A stretch of 21,181 bases of DNA, from assembly GCA_043381765.1 (NCBI GenBank), contig JBHJMP010000085.1, positions 1 through 21,181 of the forward strand, given 5' to 3'. Within the stretch, counting starts at the first letter, position 1; the number at the start of each line of letters is the position of its first letter. A model generated the notes under the pieces. It saw only the letters and a program-made list of their open reading frames with translations, was not told the origin of the DNA and searched no databases. The position numbers and the translations under genes were made by a program. The DNA is from Collodictyon triciliatum (Eukaryota; CRuMs). Shown one piece after another: positions 11,104 through 21,108 of this stretch.

Positions 11104-11111
11104 CTATATAG
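11104..11111 (+). promoter_or_regulatory. Candidate TATA box of the LRR-channel gene
   Basis: CTATATAG sits in a GC-rich setting (ccgcgc before, gacggagcc after), the arrangement expected of a core promoter in this otherwise AT-rich sequence. It lies about 170 bases before the ATG at 11283. The sequence between is A/C-rich and lacks ATG in its last 100 bases, like a 5' leader. This is inference from motif and position. Confidence 0.45.
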
Positions 11112-11282
11112 ACGGAGCCACCAAAGACCTTGGCAGAAAGGCGAGACCACCACCCAATAACAACTACACCAAACACCAATCAGCATCCGACCCGACTGGA
11201 GTCAAAAAATAATAAAATATACAAAGTAATAATAATAGTCGCGCACAAGTGAACCAAGGAGATTAACCGCAACCACCAGAGA

Positions 11283-14200
11283 ATGCAGAACCCCTTACGG
11301 AACCTCATGCCCAACCACGGGGGCGGCTTTCGTCTCAACCACGTGCCGCTTCCAGAAGTAGAGATGGACCCGATCGAAAACGACGCGGCGGAGATACAGC
11401 CCAGGGTCGGTGCGGAGATGGAGACCGACTCCGGAACCGAGTCTGAGAGGGAGGAACAAGCGGCGGGCGAAGCGGAGGCAGAGGCGCAGGTGCCTGCCGA
11501 CTACTTGCTGCCCAGAAGACAGCGGCAAAGACAGCAGCAGACGCAGCAGGCGCTGGCATTTAATAATAATACTCCGGAGGAGTCATCGATTGTGGAGGTG
11601 ACATTTCCGGACGATCTGCAGCGACTGGAAGGCTGCTTCCTGCTGAGATCGCTCAAGCTGTGGCGGTGCACGGCCAACGGACTGGGCCTTCTGAAGGGCC
11701 TGACGTTTGTGCCGCGGCGGCTGCAGCACCTGGGCGTGGAGCTGGACCAGAGCGAGGTGCTGCCAAGGACGCTGCGCCGGTTTGTGGAGCTGCAGAGCAT
11801 CACGCTGGCGCTGCACAGGGACATGCGCATGCACAACCGTCAGCCGACGTTCCAGGACAGTCATCTGGCGCAGTCGCTGGGCAGACTCCAGATGCTGCCC
11901 CGCCTGCACACGCTGACGCTGCGGCGCTTGGGGCTGCGCACGGTGCCGCTGGCCGTGACGCGCCTGCCCGCCCTGGCCGTGCTGGACATGGGAGGCAACG
12001 ACCTGAGAACGCTGCCCGAGGCGCTCTTTGAGATTCCAACGCTTGCCCACCTGCATCTGGACGGCAACAACAGAATCGACGTCCTCATCCAACACCTCCT
12101 GGAGCTGCTGACCTCATCCCCGGCGGTGGCGCGCGCACGCTGCACTATCCGCCTGCTGCAGAGCCCGCCTACCGATGCGGCCCCTGGCATGAATGCTGTT
12201 GCTAATGCTGATGCTGATGCTGATGCTGGTGTAGGTGTAGGTGTAGGTGCAGGTGCAGTCAATCTGCGCGTCCATCTGCAGTGCTGGGACGCAACGCTGG
12301 CCGTGGCCACCCGCGACCCGGTGCTGCTATGCGCGCAGCTGGACCGCTTCCTTTTCGCCGGGCATACGCCCATCCGCCGGCTGGTCCTCGAGCGCTGCAA
12401 TCTTACCAGCATTCCGGACCACGCGCTGATTGAGCAAGTGGACGCGCTGGACTTGTCCAACAACCGCCTCGGCTGTATCGACGAGGACCTCCCCCGCCTG
12501 CGTGCCCTGCGCACCTTCTACCTAGCCGAAAACACTCCCGAGCTCCATACCCCGCGCCTTGCAGAGTTCCTCGCCTCGCTCGATCACTACGAAATCACCC
12601 GCACTCGCACTGACCTTGCGTCTGTCTCTGCCCTCCTGCCCTTGGCCCACGCCACCGGAAACCGTCTGCGGCTCGACCGGGATGCACCCACCTCCGATGA
12701 GTCTGCCTCCTCGCTGCGCGCCTTAGTAATCGAGCGCTGGGCCGGCCCCGCATCGGCCGTCATTTCGCGTCTGATCCGCGCCACAAACATCACGCGCCTC
12801 GCCATCCGAAAGTCTCCGGCCCTGTTTGCAACTTACAAGCCCCTCCCCACCCTCATCGACGGCATCTCGCGGATCAAAGTCCTTGACATTTCGGAGAACA
12901 CAATACACGAACTCAAAGAGGTCTCCTCAAACGTTGTCGACCTCCTTGTTGCTGGTAATCTCCTTGCTTCCATCGACTTTATAGTCAGGATGCACAGCCT
13001 CGTCAAGATCGACTTTACAAACAACAACGTCGCTCATCTACCCAGTGCTTCTGTCTTATCGGAGTCCACCCTCCCAAACCTTCGCATTGTCCATGGAAAC
13101 AGAAACCAACTCACAAATATCGATCCATTCCTTCAACTAACTTCCCTCTCCGAAATGAGCTTCACAGGGAACATGATTACTGACCTCAATATCGAAGTAC
13201 AGCACCATAAAATCGAGAGCATCAACTTGCACGGGAATCGTTTGTCATCCTTGACCCTCACGGACCTTTCGTCCCTTACCACCGTCGATGTCTCCTCCAA
13301 CGAGATCAAGGAGCTTCATCTTTCTGAAAACATCGCCGCAACTTTGGAGAGTTTCCATCTCGAACGAAACGAACTTACATCCATCCCTTATGTCATCAGT
13401 ACGTTGACGCGCCTGACAGACCTGGACATGTCGCACAATCGCATCTCCACAATCCCAGATTTTTTGTCACTCATAAAGTCCATCAGAATCATGGCTTTCG
13501 TTGGGAATCAGATCACAGAGCTGCCAGATATCTTCAATGATATCAAAGGTCTGATCTCCTTGTCCTTGGGCGCTAATCTCCTCTCCTCCTTGCCCGACAG
13601 TATCACTAGTCTCTATCGCCTAGAATATCTCAACATTTCTTCAAACAAGTTCTCGGGCATCCCAGATGAAGTGGCTCTCATGCGAAAACTAAACTGCCTC
13701 GACGTCCAAAACAACTTGTTTGATTCCATCCCAGAAAATATATCATCTTTCCTCTCCATCCGAAACATCCAAATCGATCTCAGATCGCATAAGGAGGAAC
13801 AGAGCCTCTGGGAAAACTACCTTTCCAGGAATAGAGAGCTAACCATGGCCCAAGGGTTTTCCCTTACCACGTTGTGCCATTTTACAAGATACCTGACCCA
13901 CTTGACAAAATTGGACCTTTCAAACAACAGGCTTCGCACATTCCCACAAGAAATCGAATACCTCACAAATCTCCAGGACCTTTGTCTGAAAGAAAATCGC
14001 ATCACTTCGATCCCTTCGTTTCTCAGTAAACTCACAAAGCTCTCTAAATTCGATATGTCACAAAATAGTCTGGCTATCATATATGACCCTTCTTTGTCTC
14101 GTAGCCGTGATGAAGTTGAACAATGGTACAATCAGCACAGCGTCGGTCAGTTTCTTCGCCCAACATCCTTATTCTTTCGTCTCTATCTTTTATATAAACA

Positions 14201-17200
14201 GGGGAAAATCCCACCGTTCTTTCACATATATTTTATACGAGAAATTTATTTGTTCATTTTTTCTTATTTCTTTGCGATTTCCTATTTCCTTTTTATTTGA
14301 ACCTTCATCTTTTTATTTTTCGTTTCATCTTTCTTTTTTTTTTGACTTGAACCTTTGTCTCTTTTTTTTATATTAGTATGGCAATTATTTTTTTATTTAT
14401 AATACAATTTTTAATCATATTTAAATTATTGCATTTATTAAAATTAAAACTATAACCATTCTTCATAGCTATCCCCCCAGAGCTCTGCTTGTTAAATTTG
14501 ACTTCTTTCATGGTCGGGACAGACTCCTATGACAATCCAGTCATTGAGCACATGGCAAAACTAGTTCTGAGTCGAAGGGCAATATCTTACTCCGAAAACC
14601 GAAACTCTGTCGCCATCCTTCGAATCCTTAATATCTTGGCTTATCTTCGTAAAACAAAGATTCGAGACTACTGTTTACCAATTATGTATGACTATTATGC
14701 AACCACGCTTTTACAGAAAGAGGCCCAAAACTTTGAAGATACTCGTGGAATCTACGAGGTGCCCTTTTTCTATATCAAAGAGGCAAATAAGGCTCGAGCA
14801 AAACACTTTTTATCGCAGCCTTATACTTCGAAGAAATCTCATGATATCTGGTATAACCGCTCCGATAAGTCATTTATAGACAAGGAAATGTATATCGGCC
14901 CTGGGCTTGCCGGTGATAATCGAAACTGGGAAATTCTGATCAGCGAAGCCCGTCCCGCCCCAAATCCCAATGAAAATCCCAATGCAAATGCAAATGCCAA
15001 TGCAAATGCCAATCCAAATGCCAATGCAAATCCCAATGCAAATGCCAATTTCAATCCAAATGCAAATGCCAATGCCAATGCAAATGTCAATCCAAATGAA
15101 AATAATGCAGTCGACGCACCAAACATTGCTCGTACCGCGGAGCGCAGAAAGCATACATTCAAATATAAGATGTATGACTCTCAGGTCATCAAAATCATAC
15201 ACTGGTTTCACAGCTCGTCCTCTTGGTTCAAATCCCCATCTGGCAATTTTTTCATTTACTTTGTCTTTTACGCCATGTTTTTGATCATTTTGTCTTTATA
15301 TGCCACCTACCAAAACAACATGTACGACGTCGCCTCTGTGCATTTGACAAAAAAATTGAAAGAAACTTTCGAAGCGGACACAAACTTGGAGAACGGAATA
15401 TACAAGTATTTACAAGACGTTTATATACCCATGGCCTTTCAAGGGTGGAGACTCTTTGGAAACCAGTCTCAGTATCAAAAAGATACTGACTATACGTCCT
15501 ACTATCGTTTGGCTGGACCTATTCGCATTCGTCAACTCCGCTCGGTTATAGAAAAGTGTCCTGATATTCCTCCAGTTTATTTGAATCCCAGTTCAGGAGA
15601 CAAGAGTTTTACATGTGTTCCACCATTTGGAAGAACATATGAAGACCGTAAAGACTACGGTTCTCAAGACATCTTTAGATGGAAGAGCGAGAACGACATC
15701 CATGGTATTTACATCTATGGGAAGTTGAACACCTGGTATCACGGTGGCGGATTTAGTGAGGATTTACCAACTACAGAAGATGCTGCTATTAAGCGTGTCG
15801 ATCAGCTCGAATCCAGTGGATTTGTGGATGTACAGACACGAGCTGTATTCTTACAGAGCTTGATTGCATCCGATAACTCAGGATTAATGTCTTATGTAAT
15901 CTTGCTGATAGAGTATCCTGCATCTGGAGGGAATATCGTGTCAACACACTTGTATACAATCTCGCGAGAGAATTTCTCTGATGTTCATGACAATAAGATC
16001 TACATTATCACAATCATATTGCTGGTGTATGGACTTACCTTCCTTATTCATGAGATTGACCAAGCCAGTGAAGAAGGGGCTACTTACTTTCGTTCCCTGT
16101 GGAACCTCAATGATTGGTTTATTATCACCTTGGTATTGTTAGTCGCAGGTATTCATTTTTACATAGACTCTGTCGTCGATGCGCACTATCATGTGAATCA
16201 GCTATCTACAAGTGATTTCCATGCGTATCTTCAAGTGACGCGTTTGGACCGTATCAAACAAGTTGCACTCAGTGGTCTCCTCTTCTTTTCGTGGATTCGA
16301 ATCCTCTACTTTGTTCAAACATTCGAGAAGCTTGGTATTCTGCTGACTGTCATATACAATATGATTGGTGAAATGACCATATTTATTGTTTTGTTGGTCA
16401 TATTTATGTTGGCTTTTGGTTCAGCTCTCTTTGTGGACGTTGGTCGTGAAGTTCTCCAAATGTCATCATGGCAAGATGTGGGTTACAGCTTTGGATCTTT
16501 CATGTTTGGAGAACTCAATTTCGATCCCATCAACGAAGCGAGTCCTGTCCTCGGACCCATAATCTACTTTGGGTTCCTTTTTACCTTCAACATCCTTCTT
16601 ATTAATCTCTTAATTGCTGTATTAAGCCACAAGTACGATGAAATCGTAGAAGACTCAAGAAGAGAATATGAGTTGGTCTTTAGTGACCTCATCCTTGAAA
16701 TGCAAGAAGACGCACTACATGCCCCATTGAACATAATCTTGCCATTGAGACCTTTATTCCAACTATTACGTGGCCTAGCTTTGATTTTATTTGGATATAT
16801 CCGCAGGCCAATACAATGGGGTATGTTTGAAAGAGGCGAATGCTGGTCATTCTTGGAGTACAAGGAAGGGACTCTGAAAAAGAAAGACTTTTTCACAAAG
16901 TATTTCATTCCTCTCTCAATTTTTAATAACAGAACAGACATATTTGGAATCAGGAATGTGACCTTCCCAATCGACTTTGTGACCGGACTAGTGGGCATCC
17001 TCTTGAGCGTCGTCTTTACTCTTTTTTCTGTTCTTTTTTCTTCTCTGTGGTTCATGATTAAATTCACATACAAGGGTACGCTTTTTTTTTGATTTGATAG
17101 TAGAAAAAAGTATATATTTCATAATAGAGTTAGGTATTGGATGTATTTTTTACCATGCTTTTTTTATTTACAGTTATATATTTCTCTGGTGTGTAGCTAA

Positions 17201-19452
17201 CTAGCATTCTCTTGTTGTACTAATAGTTACCAAGTTCGTTATTCAGTTCTTTTTCAAGGACGAAAACAAGTATATTTATTTAATTTTCAATAGAAACATT
17301 TTTTTTGAAGAAACATAACCCAATCGAATCTAACAAAATAACATTTATATTTTACAACCATCAATCTAGTGACAAGGATGAGGTAATCTATCGACAAATA
17401 CCATATAAGACGTTTTTGCATTTTAATTTAGGTCAGATTGCCATTTTAAACTGACTAATATTTGCATACACGAACAAAAGGCTGATGACACGAGGAGAGT
17501 GGGTGAAAATGACATGGATGCCGCTCAAACTGAAGAGGGTATTGTCGAAATAGCCTTTTCTTTTTATGTCAATATGCACAGATATGGAATGATTATATCG
17601 GCACTTCTCTTTGCACCGTTGTGGTATCTGGCATTCCTTCTTGCTTATCCTTACCTTATCTCCAGAAAGGTACCAATTTATTCTGCTTCAGATCTAATGT
17701 CATATAAGTGATGTACTCCTTTTTTTTGTTGTATTGTATGGTGTTGTATTGTTTGTTTTGTCTTGTTTCTTTCTCTTTATTCAGAATTGTGCACCTTTTT
17801 CACTCGCTAATTTTTTCATTTTTCTTTTGCTCGAATACCGTGCGGCATACATCAATCTCATATAACAGAAAAGAAAAGGTGACTATTTAGAGATAGTTAT
17901 TATTGAAAAGGCATCACCGATACTCACATACATACATTTAGCTTGCTCATTCGTTAACCAACTATGCTCCAAAATGAATTTTAACTTGCGCTTCATTTTT
18001 TTAACGTCGGTTCTATTGTCTAGCTCAAGAACTCTACAACGGGAATTCGGATACGTACAAATTTGACATACGCCATGAATTGGTTATTCCCACTGCTGGT
18101 AAATACTGCTTGTTTAAGGATGCCATGAGCATTTACCAGTCACAAGGAATCTATTACTTTGAAATTCAGCTTCTCTCTACTGGAAACCTGGTTATTGGAT
18201 TTCGTAACTCGGACGGTGGTGACGTTATCGCAAATCATGATACAAATCATAGCCTAGATAGAATCGACCTAGATAGTAATACATTTGTTTTTGGAATCGG
18301 AGTATGGAAACAGGGCGATGAGACCATCTTCTTTAAGGCTGTAAACGGGAAACCAACAAGAATAGACCCGGCAATCAATGGGAATAGATTCAGAACATTA
18401 ATTCCATACGTATATACACAATCCCAGGGCGTGGTTGCCCGAGTAAATCTTGGAAATCGGCCAACCATGATTGATTTTGTAAGCAGCCAGCCCAGAATCC
18501 AAAGAAATAATTTGGTATTGTATGAAAAAAACGAAACCTTCATTTCGAGGGACGGCCTTTTTTGCCATTTTCATTGCCAGGATAAACTTAGTGTGGCCAT
18601 CGGTGAGTTTCCCTTGGGCCTTAATATCGACCACTCAAAGAAATTTGAAATCGACATACCAACGAACAAGAACTCTAAGTGGCAAACATATGTTTTCACG
18701 AAAGTCTTTGATAAAGTCAAAGAAATTCGCAACTACGGCCAGTTTGATGGATACGAGTTTTCTGTTCATATTTACAAGTATTTCAAAGGCACGGACATCA
18801 TCTTTGGGTTTACAAATGAGAAGCCGAGAAAGCGCACTTATACACCAGATTTTGTTGACCAATCTCGCAGACTATTTTGCGCAAACGTCAGTGATGCAGG
18901 AATTATTACTGTTCGCAAGATTAATATGTGAGTATATATCTTTTCCAAATAAAAAATGCACCAGTTCATGACAAAAAAAAATAATAATTTTTTTTATAAA
19001 CATACAGAAACACCCAAGCCTGGAGACCGAACAATATATGTGTTGATTTCATGCGCGAATTCATGCGAGATAACATTATTCTTAAGGCTAGAATCTCACA
19101 TAACTTGGATTCTGTGCATTTCCAGCTGCAGCACATCGAGTCAAGTGTTTGCTCGCCCATATTCCAAATCCCATGTGACCCGTTCGACTGGCGCTTTGAA
19201 TCCATACGCCCCTTCGTCGCGGTGGTTTGCGATGGAGTTGTGTGCCGTGCCGACTTTGAAAACGAAGGAGGCAATGGGCTCAAGAGCGATGCCAATACTG
19301 GTAACAGTCCCGACCCTACGCCGTCAGGCATGAGTGATAAACTAATGACTGAATGGTTCCCTGAGAATGACACCGTCTACTCACCAGAGCAGTTCTATCT
19401 CTCACGATACGTGCTTTCCACCAAATCACAAGCCCCTGTTTGTCCGAAATAG
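11283..19452 (+). CDS. LRR - polycystin-2-like (TRPP) channel - SPRY fusion protein
   Basis: Proposed exons: 11283-14145, 14469-17075, 17370-17382, 17432-17669, 17869-17878, 18024-18927, 19008-19452 (TAG); total 7,080 nt, 2,359 residues. Residues about 110-950 hold some 18-20 leucine-rich repeats (for example [30 protein letters not shown]). About 1118-1167 is an Asn/Ala/Pro tract. S1 is near 1214-1236. The extracellular polycystin (TOP) domain follows with [21 protein letters not shown] and IEYPASGG, all polycystin-2 hallmarks. S2 lies near 1464, S3 1504, S4 1552 (FSWIRILYF), S5 1589, the pore loop FGELNF near 1632, and S6 1648-1672 ending [17 protein letters not shown]. Two more hydrophobic segments lie near 1788-1818 and 1878-1902, then RKKRK and SPRY-like sequence ([32 protein letters not shown]) from about 1950; a second SPRY-like stretch may follow. 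Known: polycystin-2 is a tetrameric cation channel of cilia and ER. Inferred: LRR and SPRY face the cytosol. The family is firm; exon edges are unproven. Confidence 0.85.
12192..12258 (+). repeat. In-frame GCTGAT/GTAGGT coding repeat
   Basis: Tandem GCTGAT and then GGTGTA units inside the LRR region encode alternating Ala-Asp and then Gly-Val residues. The repeat interrupts the leucine-rich pattern between two LRR blocks and is probably a flexible loop. The unit is a multiple of three, so length change keeps the frame. Confidence 0.8.
14960..15106 (+). repeat. NANP-like Asn-Ala-Pro coding repeat
   Basis: About 49 codons of AAT alternate with GCA, GCC or CCC/CCA, giving runs such as [17 protein letters not shown]. 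It lies between the LRR region and S1 and is in frame. The Ala codon varies between GCA and GCC, so the array is not a single fresh slippage product. The similarity to malarial NANP repeats is compositional; I do not infer common descent. Confidence 0.9.
17370..17382 (+). other. Proposed 13-nt microexon
   Basis: The sequence between tcaatctag and gtaatc is 13 bases. It takes the phase-1 end of the exon at 17075 to the phase-2 start at 17432. Joining 17075 directly to 17432 hits TGA after seven codons, so the microexon is needed to reach the open frame that follows. Confidence 0.6.
17869..17878 (+). other. Proposed 10-nt microexon (basic Lys-Arg-Lys)
   Basis: AAAAGAAAAG lies between tataacag and gtgact. 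It changes phase 0 (end of exon 17669) to phase 1 (start of exon 18024) and adds Lys-Arg-Lys right after a predicted membrane segment, a typical position for positive residues on the cytosolic side. Skipping it puts a TGA in frame early in the SPRY exon. Confidence 0.55.
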
Positions 19453-19597
19453 GGGAAACAACATGCCTTTCATACAAGCGCGCCTTCCAAACCATCCTGG
19501 CAGCTCGCTTATGGGACACACAATAATAAAAAAAGAAAAAGAAAAGGAAAAAGGACAAATGACCATTCCTCCATGAAAAGCCGCATCGTCTCTTTTA

Positions 19598-19603
19598 AAT
19601 AAA
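19598..19603 (+). terminator. Candidate polyadenylation signal, LRR-channel gene
   Basis: AATAAA (in tttaaataaagc) lies 146 bases after the TAG at 19450-19452, a normal 3' UTR length. It is followed by a G/T-containing stretch (gcttgtgtgtcgg) that fits a downstream element. Confidence 0.5.
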
Positions 19604-19934
19604 GCTTGTGTGTCGGCACTTCGGCCACGAATTCCCTTGAAGAAAAGGTCATCACCCCACACACTCGTTCCTTGCTACCACACTGGCGGTTGTACAAGTG
19701 CTAAGCACCATATTATCGCTCGCGACAACAGATGCATTTCTATTTATTTGTCTTCCCTCACAGGCGCCAGTGCCCTGCCGACAGACATTAGTTGTGTGAT
19801 GTGATATTATGAATTTTCCTATTTGTAACAAACAATAAACAAAAACGATGATGATGTTGAATAACCCAAGAATTTTATTTTTCTTCATGATTATTTGCAC
19901 AGGGCAGGCCCGTGATGTTATCGGTATAATTTCG

Positions 19935-19973
<39 letters not shown>

Positions 19974-20137
19974 TCATTTATTCGTGTTCGTGATTTCTAA
20001 CCAAAGGTCCTTAAAATGTAATGAATTTTAAGTGGAAAAAAAAAACGTTTGTCCGCCTGTCGTTCATTAAATGTTGCTTGGCTCTACAATTGGTGGCCAT
20101 ATCTAGTGCGCGAGGTTCTCAAACATACGTTGTACTG
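19604..20137. other. Convergent intergenic region
   Basis: This holds the 3' ends of two genes facing each other, with no convincing exon on either strand. Several TTTATT motifs on + (AATAAA on -), for example near 19873 and throughout 19935-19974, could serve as the poly-A signal for the - strand sulfotransferase. Confidence 0.5.
19935..19974 (+). repeat. (ATTT)n tetranucleotide repeat
   Basis: About ten TTTA units in the convergent spacer. On the - strand each junction reads AATAAA, giving multiple overlapping potential poly-A signals about 165-200 bases past the sulfotransferase stop. Confidence 0.9.
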
Positions 20138-20983
20138 TTACAATGTGTTCCATGATGTCGTGTTGATTCCTGTTAACTCAGTCAAGTCATCATTGTACTC
20201 TTTGAAGAATTCAAGAAGCCGTTTTCGGATTGAAAGGGGCATTTCTACATAGTCGTTATTGCGAATGTTCATATCCCCGTGACCTTCGAGGAATGTGTAG
20301 TCATATGGCTCGAGGCCCTACATAATTGGAAGTCAATAACCGTGGTGTTTGCTAGCAGAAGGCAGGTTGCTACCAACAGAAAGTAACACACGAGCTAATC
20401 ACTACGAAATATGCATGTGTTGACAGAATGTAACAAAAAAATAAGAAAAAATGAGGATATGATGTCCGTCACAAACCAGAAATTCGGTCAGCTCATTCAT
20501 TATTTTTGGTGTGTTCTCAAAGAAATCTTCACTTTTTATGACATAAATATCTTCTTTGGCAAAAAACTAGATTCGATATATATATATATATTCAATAATG
20601 CAATTTAAGGGTGGGTAACTTTATGTAACACCAGCAAGAAGGCTGAGTAAAATGAGAAGGTTTTATTATCATGAAACTTACCTTGTAGTACGTTCGAATC
20701 GACTCTGCATAAATACCGTGAGCTATGACAGTATGCCAATGTGCGTTGCGAGCAAAAGTCTTATACGCCGCCTTTTTAGGATACTTGTACAAGTAGCAAG
20801 CCCAGACATATTCGGTAAAGCCTGCTTGTAACACACTTGTAAATAATTTCATACGTTTGTTAAAAGAAAGTTTACAGATACTCTTTCTACTCAATATGAT
20901 ATAATTCAGGTGTGCATGTGAAGCCAAATCAACCATAGACATCAAAGGTTCCTCGACACTTTTCTATGCTTGACATTTCCATT
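20138..20983 (-). CDS. Sulfotransferase-like protein, C-terminal part, 5' partial
   Basis: Read on the - strand, proposed exons in order are 20934-20983 (tentative), 20682-20821, 20477-20566 and 20138-20317 (TAA), with matching phases. The frame carries HGIYAESIRTYYK, then IYVIKSEDFFENTPKIM, then TEFLGLEPYDYTF, then MPLSIRKRLLEFFKEYNDDL near the end. This is the C-terminal half of the Sulfotransfer_1 fold: the GxYxxxLxxY helix, the strand followed by SED, the FLGL turn, and the helix with a final PYNxxL-type motif, as in heparan-type N- and 3-O-sulfotransferases. Known: such enzymes move sulfate from PAPS to sugar chains in the Golgi. The PAPS 5'-phosphosulfate loop would lie upstream and is not in the window. 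The exact substrate cannot be read from this part. Confidence 0.72.
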
Positions 20984-21103
20984 CTAGATAGGGTAAAAGC
21001 ACACTGTCACCGAACAAAACCATATCACTATCACATGGATGATTTCGCATATAAAATTATAGGAGCTAATCAATGAGAAACAGGTGGAAAACAAAATGTT
21101 GGA

Positions 21104-21108
<5 letters not shown>

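Noticed and set aside
10958-11212. Open frame of 84 codons before the LRR-channel gene
   Set aside because: It has no ATG start, contains the TATA box, and is explained better as promoter and leader sequence.
14960-15106. Regular short repeats considered as a CRISPR array or as malaria-parasite contamination
   Set aside because: There are no spacers, the units are 6-12 bases in frame within a long exon, and the flanking protein is a polycystin-type channel. The likeness to NANP repeats is only compositional.
15225-15235. GGTTCAAATCC, a perfect tRNA B-box
   Set aside because: It lies in the channel coding exon with no A-box, acceptor stem or cloverleaf around it; chance match.
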